A stretch of 64,000 nucleotides of DNA from Boswellia sacra (Eukaryota; Streptophyta; Magnoliopsida; Sapindales; Burseraceae): positions 290,390 to 354,389 of the forward strand of contig SNVD02009124.1 of assembly GCA_013180625.2 (NCBI GenBank), given 5' to 3'. Shown here piece by piece: positions 33,207-43,178 of the stretch. A model generated the notes under the pieces. The model ran no database searches. It saw only the letters and a list, made by a program, of their open reading frames with translations, and was not told where the DNA came from. How positions within the stretch are numbered: position 1 is the stretch's first letter; every line of letters starts with the position of its first letter. A program made the position numbers and the translations under genes.

Positions 33207-34797
33207 ATTGGATTTTAAGATTTTGATTGATGGATCTTGAATATAGGATGTGATACTTGGGAGAGCGAGTTTGAGACCAGATGTTAGGCTTAGTGGGATG
33301 TCGAATTCTCCCTCTGCCCAATTGGATGATTGAGACACACTCATAGCAGATAATCGCATGCTAAAGTTTACCATCAGGATTCCCTTGGCATAAGTGGCCT
33401 TCCCAAAGGCTTAGCGGTCTTATGTTGAATGGACGAGGTCCAGTTTGCTTTCAGCTAGGAGGGGTAGTTTTGTTGACGATGAATTGCTACTCCTACAACA
33501 TCCACTTTTGACACACGAGGTCATCGCCAAAAGAGAGCCTTTGCTGACATCGATGTTGTTTGCCACTATTCCAGCGGGAGTGGATCCTCGACCTCCTACA
33601 ATTCCTCTTGGGATTGTGCTTAGGGACTTCCAAGTTCCTTTTGATAGCCTTGTCCTCATAAAGGGTCTGGATGGTGGTCTTAAGAGGCATGAGCTCCAGG
33701 TATATGAGACGATGTTAGTATCTTTTGCTCCAGAGGACACTACTCATGCTAGTCCCTTCTCCTTCTTTTCTAAATTTTCTACCTGAGATTATACGATCAT
33801 CTAAAACATGTGTAAATATATAAGTTTCCCAAGCTGTTATAGATCACCTGGAAAGATTGTGCTCAACTATGAAAGGATTCATCCTTGGGGTTTCTCAACA
33901 GCATATCGAGTACACACCTTTTTCTACTATGAATGCATGTCCTTATATCTATATGCTTATTGTAACTTGCTTGTTGTTTTTTGGGCAAAGTGACTATAAG
34001 GGATATCCAGCGGACTGTGGAGAATCTCCAGCAGTGGATGGCGCAGTTGGAGATTGAGAATGGCACTCTAGGACAAGCAAATCTTGATGGAGGTTGCCCT
34101 TCAGGTGGTGCAAGGAATGCTTACAAGAAGGATGGCTCAGATAGGGAATATGCAGCTAGAGATGTTGGAGGTGGTTTGGCTGATAAGAGCCAAAAGGGGG
34201 TTAGACAACCTATGAGATATATTTTGATTTTTTTTTTTTGGGTTTTTGTATATTTTGGTACATGTCAATCCATCCTCAAAATGACCAAATGTATGTTTGT
34301 AAAGAGAGATGAACCATTAAACACCGAAAACAGTCCCTCAAATTTACCATTTGTTAATTGGCCCATTATAGACACCTTATCTATGCCTCTTCTTACAAGT
34401 GTGTGTTTGCATGAATAGGCATGCACTCGTATCGATTTCCCACATCAATTTTGACAAGCCTTGGGCCATCTTTCCACCTATAAAAGGCCTTCATGGCCTT
34501 TTATTTCCCACACATTCTTCAGCATGACTGAGGCAACTTTAAAGGTTCTCCAAGCTCAGTCGGAATCATTAAAAGACTACGAATGATTACTTCTTCAACC
34601 AAGCGCTCTCTATGAGCTAAAGTTCCTCCACTAACTGAAGCTCAACGTCCCTTTTCTCAAAGCTGCCATAGATTTTTAGATGTTTAGTGCCATTCTAGGG
34701 ATTCTTTCTATTAGCTCTGAGGATATTATTCGGCCTTCTCTGCCATCACCTTCATTGAATAAGAGAGCTGATTTCTTCCACATTCCTCATTATTACA
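33207..34797 (+). other. Region of uncertain origin with short open frames
   Basis: GC content is higher than the surrounding AT-rich DNA, and short frames appear at 33445-33786 (113 codons) and 33981-34418, the latter with a helical start DIQRTVENLQQWMAQLEIEN. From a TATAAAAGG at 34480 and an ATG at 34524 a frame reads MTEATLKVLQAQSESLKDYE with stops at intervals. The last part has a near-duplicate after the Copia insertion (40006-40090). It may be one broken gene or an unidentified element. No domain could be assigned. Confidence 0.3.
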
Positions 34798-35247
34798 TGT
34801 TAGGAGATTGAACACTCCCACCGCAGCTCAAATAAAAGACAAGAAACAAATTGTTATGTAAGAAATAACAATTTGGGTGGCACTGCCCTCCACAATAAAT
34901 AAAATAGACAACTTGGGCGGCTCAGCCTTACCACAGTAAATAAATTAAAGGCAATAAAGAAAATAAAGGCACAAATATTTAACGTGGTAAAACCCTCAAT
35001 TTGAGGGAAACCTCCACGGGACAAGACCGAAAATATTTCACTATGAAGAAAAATATTACAATCTCTCCCACAATTAGAATGGAGGAGATTACAAGGGAGG
35101 AAGAAGAGAAAAGCTTAATATATAAGCTTGGTACACTTGCAAGAGGGGGAGGAGGCTTTATTATATAGCCAAGCCTCCCCACCTCTATTTTGTTTCCCAC
35201 CGATGTGGGATTGGGTGAAAGGCAAAAATGCCTTCACCCACTTCACA
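34798..35247 (-). repeat. 3' LTR of the young Copia element
   Basis: 450 bp, TGTTAGGAG...CTTCACA on the plus strand, almost identical to 39544-39994. The minus-strand sequence AAGTGGGAGAA next to it (35248-35258) is a typical Copia polypurine tract. Confidence 0.9.
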
Positions 35248-35299
35248 TTCTCCCACTTGAAGGCATTTTTCCTTTCAGTCTTGTCTCTATACATGCTGC

Positions 35300-38200
35300 T
35301 CACGTCTCTAACAGGCCACAAGACGTTCTACACCAGATGAACTTGTCAGCATTGATTGGTTTGGTTAATGCATCTGCTATGTTGTCCTTCGTGTGGATTT
35401 TCTGCATATCCACTATTCCATCTTCCACTACTTCTCGTACATAATGATATTGAACTCCTATGTGCTTTGTTCTTGAATGAAAGGCTGGATTCCTTGCAAT
35501 ATGCAAGGCACTCTGACTGTCACAAAATAAAGAAATCTTCTCTTGTTTGTGCCCGAGTTCCTCCAATAACCTTTTGATCCAAATAGCTTCCTTGCAAGCT
35601 TGTGTAGCTGCCATATACTCTGCTTCTGTTGTAGATAGAGCCACAACAGTTTGAAGTTTGGATACCCAGCTCACAGCACCTCCTGCAAGTGTAAACACAT
35701 AGCCTGTAGTGGACTTCCTTTTGTCAATATCTCCTGCAAAATCTGAATCAACATAGCCCTTGACAATGAACTCTGATCCTCCATAGCATAGTACAGCATC
35801 AGAGGTTCCTTTGATGTATCTAAGGATCCTCTTAACAGAATTCCAATGCTCTCTCCCCGGATTAGCCATGAATCTACTGACCGCTCCCATTGCTTGTGCA
35901 ATGTCTGGTCTTGTACAAATCATAGCATACATTAGGCTCCCTACTGCTGATGCATACGGTACTCGAGACATTTCCATCCTCTCCGCTTCATTGCTAAGAC
36001 TCATACTTGAGGATAATTTATGATTAACAGGAAATGGGGTAGAAATTGGCTTACAATCTTGCATGTTGAAGCGACGCAAGATTTTCTTCAAGTAGTTCTT
36101 TTGAGATAGCCAAATCTTCCTGTTTTTTCTGTCTCGGTGAATTTGCATCCCTAGAATCTTGTTTGCCGGTCCTAAATCCTTCATTTCAAATCCCCTAGCC
36201 AATTGTGCCTTTAATTCTTGGACCTGATCTTTGTTAGTGCCTGCTACCAACATATCGTCCACGTACAACAGCAAAATGATAAAGTCTTCCTCAAACCTCT
36301 TGTAATAAGTACAATGATCTGAACTGAGTCTGTTGTACCCAAGGCTGATGATGAATGAATCAAATCTCTTGTACCAACACCTTGGCGCCTGTTTTAAGCC
36401 GTACAGAGATTTGGTCAACCTGCAAACCAAGTTTTCTTTTCCTTCTTTAACAAAACCTTCCGGTTGGAGCATATAAATTTCTTCTTCAAGTTCTCCATGA
36501 AGAAATGCAGTTTTTACATCTAACTGCTCTAAGTGTAAGTCAAAAGTAGCACACATAGCCAAGACTGCTCGAATTGTTGTAAGTCTTACCACAGGAGAGA
36601 ATATCTCATTGAAATCAACTCCTTCTTTCTGAGCATATCCTTTGACCACCAGTCTAGCACGATACCACTCCACTTGATCATTTCCATCATGTTTGATCTT
36701 GTAGACCCATTTGTTTCTGATGGCTTTTCTTCCATGTGGTAGTGGCACAAGATCCCATGTCTTGTTTTTGTCTAAAGCTTCCATCTCTTCATGCATTGCT
36801 GTCATCCATAGAGATGCATCAGAACTTTTTATAGCCTCCTGAAAGGTGGAAGGCTCCCCATCTTCTGTTAGGAGACAGTATGCAACATTGCTCGCCATCA
36901 CATATTCTGAGTGCCAAGAAGGTTCCCTTCTTTCTCGAGTTGATCGACGGACTTCAGGTGCTTCAGACTCAACTGGTTCTTGATCATCGTGTTCTGGTAT
37001 TGCTTTAGAAGAAACTGTTTCTTCCTGTATTGATATAGTCTCAACATTTTTCTTCGTGCTATCACTTTCTTCACATTTAAATATGTCTTCTATAAAGACA
37101 ACATCCCTGCTGATGACAATCTTATGGGCAGTAGGATCCCAGAAGCGATACCCCTTTACTCCATCAGCATATCCCAAGAAGATACATTTCCTGGATTTTG
37201 GATCCAGCTTCGTTCTTTCTTGGTCATGATACATCACATAAGCAGGACATCCGAAAATATGAAGGGAGGAATAATCAGTTGGCTTACCAGTCCACATCTC
37301 CATAGGTGTCTTCATCTCAATTGCTGTTGATGGAGACCTATTTATCAAGTAACAGGCTGTAGTGGCTGCTTCTGCCCAAAATGTATTAGGTAAACCTGCA
37401 GTCCTCAGTAACGCTCTCATTCTTTCTGCGAGAGTTCTATTTGTCCGCTCTGCCACTCCATTTTGTTGTGGTGTGTAAGCAACTGTCTTCTACCGTTTTA
37501 TACCTTCTTGACTGCAAAATGCGTCAAACTCCTTGTTGCAAAATTCTCTCCCATTATCTGTCCTCAAACACTTGATCCTTTTTCCGGATTCAAGTTCCAC
37601 TTGTGTTTTGAAGGCTTTGAATACAGGAAATACATCTGACTTTTTCTTGATGACATATACCCAACATCTCTTAGAATAATCATCCACAAATAATAAAAAG
37701 TAGTTTGCTCCTCCTAGGGACGTAACCGGTGATTCCCAAACATCAGAATGAATCAAGTCTAGAATGTTTTTACTCCTAGCAATAGATCTGCTAAAACTCA
37801 GTCTACTCTGCTTGCTAATAACACAATGCTCACAGAATGGTAAACTTACAGTTTTGATTCCAGGAAGTAGTTTTCGATTAGAGAGAATCTTCAAACCCTT
37901 TTCGGACATATGGCCAAGTCTTTGATGCCATATCATAGACAATTCTTCTCCAGAACTAGCAACCGCTATTTCTGCCTCCTGAACCGTTTCTCCATGGAGC
38001 ATGTATAGGTTAGCAGCAATCTTTTCTGCCTTCATCACCACAAGTGCGCCTCTGACAACCTTCATGATCCCATTTTTCGTATGGAACTCACATCCGAGGT
38101 CATCCAACTGTCCCATCGATAGCAAATTTTTCTTCAAGCCAGTCACATGTCGTACATCTTGGATAGTGCGAATCGTACCATCAAACATTTTTACTTTGAT

Positions 38201-39220
38201 GGTTCCAATACCAGCGATTTTTAAGGCATGATCATCACCCATGTACACAGACCCTTCTGAGATAGGTTTATATTGATAGAACCAATCTCTTCTAGAAGTC
38301 ATATGCCATGTTGCTGCTGAATCAATTAACCATATATCAGCAAACCTTTTTCTGCCTTCCACAACTGTTGTTGCCTCGCTGCACAAGATTTCGCCATTCC
38401 CTGAAGTACTTGCTACACAACCCTGAGATCCTGACGACTCAGATTCTTTTCCTTTGCTGTTTCCCTCTCCATTCTTCTTAAGATGCCAACACTCGTTTTT
38501 CACGTGCCCTTGCTTTCCACAATGGTAGCATTTAATAAACTTCCTTCCTTTAGACTTTCCCCTGTTCTGATTGTGACTCCCACTGGAACCACGTTCCCTT
38601 GATCTCCCTCTGTTGGCGGATAAAGCCTCTGCATGTTGAGAAGTCATTATTCTGTCTTCCTTGTTTTTACGTCTGCTTTCTTCTTCTAAGACAGCAGCCG
38701 CAACATCATTAAAGACTAGAGATGACTTCATTGAACTATTTACCAAGTTGAGGATGAGATTATCATATGAATCAGGTAGACTCTGAAGTAGAAGCTCAGC
38801 ACGTTCCTTCTCTTCTATGTTATGCTCCATGGTTGAGAGTTGAGAGAATAACGTCTTCAAAGTGTTGATATGTTCAGTCACCGGAGTAGTTTCTGACATA
38901 CGAAGAGTGTACAGCTTCCTTTTCAAGAAAATTTTGTTGTGTAGAGATTTGGCTTCATACAAGCTTGTCAAAGTATCCCAAATCTCCTTTGTAGAGTTTA
39001 ATTCTTGAATACTTGACAGCACTTCATCTGCAACTGCTAGATGTAGACTTGCCATCGCATCACCATCTATCTTCTCCCATTTATTTTCATCTTGCATATT
39101 TTCCGGTCTTCCATCAATTGCTTCAAGGCAATTTTCTTTTCTCAAGATAGCCTTTATTTTAATTTTCCATAGCCCAAAGTTGTTTCCATCGAACTTCTCT
39201 ATCTTGAATTTGGCTGCCAT
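35300..39220 (-). pseudogene. Copia gag-pol polyprotein, one in-frame stop
   Basis: The start is the ATG at 39220 (MAAKFKIEKFDG). Domains in order: gag (UBN2 type) with zinc knuckle CYHCGKQGHVKNEC; protease DSAATWHMT; GAG-pre-integrase WHQRLGHMSEKGL; integrase with LIHSDVW, LRTDNGREF and TPQQNGVAER; Copia reverse transcriptase with YVDDM; RNase H with ALSTTEAEYMA; C-terminal DALTKP. About 1306 codons in one frame, broken only by TAG at 37490-37492 in the integrase core, immediately before the residues leading to the conserved TPQQNGVAER motif. A CAG-to-TAG change would explain it. The product upstream of the stop would keep gag and protease; RT could be made only by readthrough or internal start. 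Confidence 0.9.
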
Positions 39221-39530
39221 TTGTCTTGCAGTGAACAGTACCGTATATGTGAACAGTACCCTTAAATAGTATCGTATACGTGAACAGTAACAATATCCGT
39301 ATATGTACACCACTGCTAAACAGTAACCAAGAATAGTAGTAAGTGCCGGTACGATTTAATATACACCAGGAAAGCTTCCAGGAAACACTGGAGGGGTCAC
39401 AAGCGGTCCCACTTAAAATCCAGTCTCCTTAGACTCTTATCATCTTTTTGACAAAGCTTTCCTAGACATGTATATAACCATACAAATAACCACTCACTGT
39501 CCTAACCTTTGGCTCTGCCTTCGCAACCTT

Positions 39531-39542
39531 GCTCTGATACCA
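39531..39542 (-). other. Primer-binding site of the young Copia element
   Basis: Minus-strand TGGTATCAGAGC is a perfect initiator tRNA-Met complement, one base from the LTR edge. A non-coding leader with repeated GTGAACAGTA words (about 39230-39330) separates it from the polyprotein ATG. Confidence 0.85.
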
Positions 39543-39543
39543 C

Positions 39544-39994
39544 TGTTAGGAGATTGAACACTCCTACCGCAGCTCAAATAAAAGACAAGAAACAAATTGT
39601 TATGTTAGAAATAACAATTTGGGTGGCACTGCCCTCCACAATAAATAAAATAGACAACTTGGGCGGCTCAGCCTTACCACAGTAAATAAATTAAAGGCAA
39701 TTAAAGAAAATAAAGACACAAATATTTAACGTGGTAAAACCCTCAATTTGAAGGAAACCTCCACGGGACAAGACCGAAAATATTTCACTATGAAAAAAAA
39801 TATTACAATCTCTCTCACAATTAGAATGGAGGAGATTACAAGGGAGGAAGCAGAGAAAAGCTTAATACATAAGCTTGGTACACTTGCAAGAGGGGGAGGA
39901 GGCTTTATTATATAGCCAAGCCTCCCCACCTCTATTTTGTTTCCCACCGATGTGGGATTGGGTGAAAGGCAAAAATGCCTTCACCCACTTCACA
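39544..39994 (-). repeat. 5' LTR of the young Copia element
   Basis: 451 bp, matching 34798-35247 with 8 substitutions and one indel. It contains TTATATAGCC-type sequence near the promoter position on the minus-strand orientation; I did not identify the transcription start. Confidence 0.9.
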
Positions 39995-39999
39995 TTACA

Positions 40000-40423
40000 T
40001 TGGGCCTCTAAGGATATTATTTTGCCTTCTCTGGCATCACCTTCTTTGAATGAGAGAGTCAATTTCTTCCACATTCCTCATTTTTTTTATCGAGTTCCTC
40101 ACTATCAATGTTACGGTAATACTGTCTTCTTTGATGCCCTTAATAGAGACTACTAATAGTTTTTCTTCCTCATGGCTCTGCATCGTTTAGCTCTACCTTC
40201 TCTCCCAGTTTCAATTAGCTCCAAAGGATGATTTCGAAGATCCATTACTTACGAGCGTTATCCCACAACTAAACCCAGGAACAACACTGATGTCTCTGGT
40301 GCTTACTAAGACCCTGATTGGATTCAATCGCATCAGATCTGGAAAACGTATGAAGAGTTTTTGGCACTCTTTTATTACTTCATGTAACAACTTTTCTCTC
40401 CCCTTTTTTGTAAACCATTTTTC

Positions 40424-40462
<39 letters not shown>

Positions 40463-40636
40463 AAAGATTTAGCTTTTTTGAGTAACTTTCTGATTGAGCT
40501 AGACATAACTTTTAATAAAATTTAAACCTTTGGCAACTCATTTCTCTAATAAAATTGGAAAATTTTAATTACTTTTTAATTATTTTATTGTTAGAATAAT
40601 ATTGTGAATATTCATTTGAAATTATGTAATTCCATA

Positions 40637-40687
<51 letters not shown>

Positions 40688-41302
40688 GTTTTCCTAGTAT
40701 TTGTACGATAAATTAACAAAAATATAAAATTTTAATGGCATTCTAAATAATTTAATTTTAATTTCTTTTAATCGATCATTGACAAAGGATTTCGTAATGC
40801 GTGGGGCTATTTGCCCCCAAAAATTGATTTTCACACCTATTCTTCTAAATACCCACCATTAATTAAAATTTGATGAATTAGATTTTATTAGTCTCATCTT
40901 CACAATTTGAAAAGTAATTGGAATATAAATTTAATAAATTGATTTCTCATGAAAAAATTACTATATCAAATTTTTAAAACAACTTTTAATAAGTTTATAT
41001 GAGATATTTATGACATCAATTATTTTTGTAAAAAATATCTAATCAAATTTTTGAAATATATATATATAGCGACTTATGTTAAATATATATATAATATATA
41101 TATTTAACATAAGTCGCTGCATGGTTGAACGACCGTTTTCAGGCCTAATATTTTCCTGATGAACAATTCGAAAAAATAATTTCAACAAGTTGCTTCGCTC
41201 TTACGTTGTCTTTCCATATCATATATATAGATCCTCGCACCTCCTATATAATAAATATAGAGCTATGAGCAAATAGATCCTATTTCTCAGTCAGATGAAA
41301 CC
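40000..41302. other. Intergenic DNA with simple repeats and a perfect palindrome
   Basis: Holds the right flank of the Copia insertion, a (CT)n tract (40424-40457), an (AT)n tract (40641-40683) and a 51-bp hairpin (41068-41118). No gene seen apart from the duplicated coding-like block at 40006-40090. Confidence 0.5.
41068..41118. repeat. 51-bp perfect palindrome
   Basis: AGCGACTTATGTTAAATATA is followed at once by its reverse complement after an AT-rich centre, ending TTTAACATAAGTCGCT. Arms are about 25 bp without mismatch. It could be a foldback element remnant or a structured RNA if transcribed. Confidence 0.7.
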
Positions 41303-41509
41303 ATGATTACCAATCAACAGAATAAATCTCCTCCTTCGGCTGGTCCTTCCCAAAACGGTGCAACGAAAGCACGTGGTGAAGTGAAAGGGACTATACCCAG
41401 AACTGTGCCGCTTCCACCAACGCCTTCTGAAATCGTTGGGGGGAAAGCTCCTTTGCCGCGCTCTATAAGTGGTAAAGGGCTTCATCTGGAAAATAAGGAA
41501 AATGATTAA
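41303..41509 (+). CDS. Small hypothetical protein, 68 aa
   Basis: MITNQQNKSPPSAGPSQNGA and onward: Ser/Pro/Lys-rich, with a PLPPTPSE segment, ending NKEND. No domain is recognised and no signal peptide or membrane helix is seen. A TATATAATAAATATAG sequence at about 41244-41260 could serve as a promoter. A three-codon upstream frame (ATG at 41295) ends in TGA overlapping this start, a possible translational control. It may be a real short plant gene or chance; codon use is plausible and no stop interrupts it. Confidence 0.4.
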   Translation: MITNQQNKSPPSAGPSQNGATKARGEVKGTIPRTVPLPPTPSEIVGGKAPLPRSISGKGLHLENKEND

Positions 41510-42516
41510 CCAGAAAGGTGTATTAAAAGCACAAATCCAAGAGTGGATTCGTGTTCACGAAAGTTTCTACCCGTTTCGAGTACGAGTCGCCCTTAATTTG
41601 TTTTTGTTTAATTTGTGTCCCTTTTTCATCACAAAAAAAATAGTCACTTGGGAATTCTTCTCTCTGTTCAAGTCAGACTCCAAGCTTTTCCTTTCAAATA
41701 AAGGAATTAGCTGTGTCTTTTTCTCTTTCGTCTTTGAATGGGTACTGTTATGTATATACATGTATGTGCAATATTAAATTTGTTATTTTGTCGACGTCTC
41801 TTTCGTTTTTCTAATTATAATATGTATATATATTTTGTTAACGAAGAGCTCAATTTGTTTGCGTGCATATATGCATAATATTAAATTTTACTTAAGAAAT
41901 TAAGGTCTTTGTAGCTCTAGAAGATGATGATGATGATTTCTTGTATATTCTGCAATACAAGATTCCGTAGTTATCTTGCAGCATGTAAGTTTCTAAGCGT
42001 GAATATTTGTATGTATTATTCTATTTATATATTAGACGAAAAAGAAGTACCTAAAGGCACACTCACTTGAATTGTTAGTTATTAATGCTTCTTCTTTATT
42101 TTCTACGTAACTCATTTCTAATTATTCGTACTCGACTTTACTTGCTTTAGGGTGGTCCAAATGTACAAAATCTTGCTATAATGATGCTAGTTATTGAGAA
42201 AGCTAGCTAAGAAAAAAAATACATAAATAAATAAATAAATAATCTATTCAATCCACTTGTCAGTGTATACAATAAAACTTTATATATGAAATTTTTGTGT
42301 AATATGCATGTGTTAGATGATACGGTTAGCTGCAAATATATACAGACAAGCACACAAGATGCCTTAGGAGTAGGCGTATCCTTGTCACACAAGGGCAGAT
42401 TTGTATAGCCCAAGAGATGGCAAAGAGTCGGTGGAGGAGGCGTAGAAGGAAATCGTGGCTGGATCAGGTTCAGAGGCGGGTAAGCACAGTTGATGAAGAA
42501 ATGACTCGGTCGCTAC
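41510..42516. other. Intergenic region left of the second Copia element
   Basis: AT-rich, with no supported gene. Near the right end a GC-richer stretch (42385-42516) continues after the Copia insertion at 47906-48000; on the minus strand it starts with AACCCTAAACTCTCC, like a plant 5' leader. A plus frame from 42416 (Arg-rich, MAKSRWRRRRRKSWLDQVQ) is open to the insertion site, but too short to call. Confidence 0.35.
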
Positions 42517-43077
42517 TGTTATGCACAAGCGGAAGCAATAACCAACAGAACAACCAAGTGCACAACACAAACTATGCTAGATAATTGAATATAATAGCAA
42601 TTAAAGAGGCAACTAATCAACCATAATGCAGAAATAGAAAACACACCAGGATTTAACGAGGTTCGGTATTAGTACCTACGTCCTCGGGCGCCGCTGAAGA
42701 AACTTTCCACTATCTTCAAAGAGAATTACAAACTTTTGGGACACAATACAAATACCACAACTATTGGGCCAAACTGTAATTATCCAAATAGTTGGGCTAA
42801 ACTGTAATTACCCAAACAATTTGGGCAATACTACAAATACCCAAAATCAAAGGGGAAAAAGCAAATATTACAAACTTTAAGGCCCTTAATGAAAGGCCCT
42901 TAAACTATGAGGTCTTATATGTGAGACCTTACAAATAGAGGGGGTGGAGCAGAATTTCCAATGGGACACATAACTTCTCCCATATGGCCTCCTTTTATAA
43001 GCCCATATGAGATTTATGCTTTGTAACTTAACCAATGTGGGATCTCTCTCCCACTTGCATATGAGCCACACTCAACA
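42517..43077 (-). repeat. 3' LTR of the decayed Copia element
   Basis: 561 bp, TGTTATGCACAAGCGG...CACTCAACA. Internally it has a short tandem pair (GGGCCAAACTGTAATTATCC / GGGCTAAACTGTAATTACCC at 42763-42812) also present in the other LTR. Confidence 0.85.
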
Positions 43078-43178
43078 AATCTCCACCTTGGCGAATATGC
43101 CGACCCACCACAAATTTTTTCTTTTTCCCACATTCTCTATCACAACTGCAACGCCTCCAAATGCGTCCAATGGCTTGG

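Larger units (their letters stand above)
34798..39994 (-). mobile_element. Nearly intact Copia retrotransposon, TSD TTACA
   Basis: Complete structure: LTRs 34798-35247 and 39544-39994, target duplication TTACA (34793-34797 and 39995-39999), primer-binding site for initiator tRNA-Met (39531-39542), polypurine tract beside 35248, and one long polyprotein frame. Comparing the LTRs by eye gives 8 substitutions and one 1-bp indel over 450 bp, so insertion is recent on a genomic scale. The coding region is interrupted by a single TAG. Confidence 0.9.
34524..40390 (+). pseudogene. Possible broken gene interrupted by the Copia element
   Basis: Outside the Copia element (34798-39994), both sides read in the plus direction: left ends with SSEDIIRPSLPSPSLNKRAD and FFHIPHYY, right begins with SKDIILPSLASPSLNERVN and FFHIPHFF and continues PHYQCYGNTVFFDALNRDY. 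These two pieces are a tandem coding duplication of about 28 residues. Downstream, 40190-40380 reads like coding sequence in shifting frames. The family is not recognised and stops are frequent. Confidence 0.3.

Noticed and set aside
33445..33786. 113-codon frame with antisense frames on the same stretch
   Set aside because: All frames in this GC-richer stretch are open for similar lengths, and none shows a known domain.
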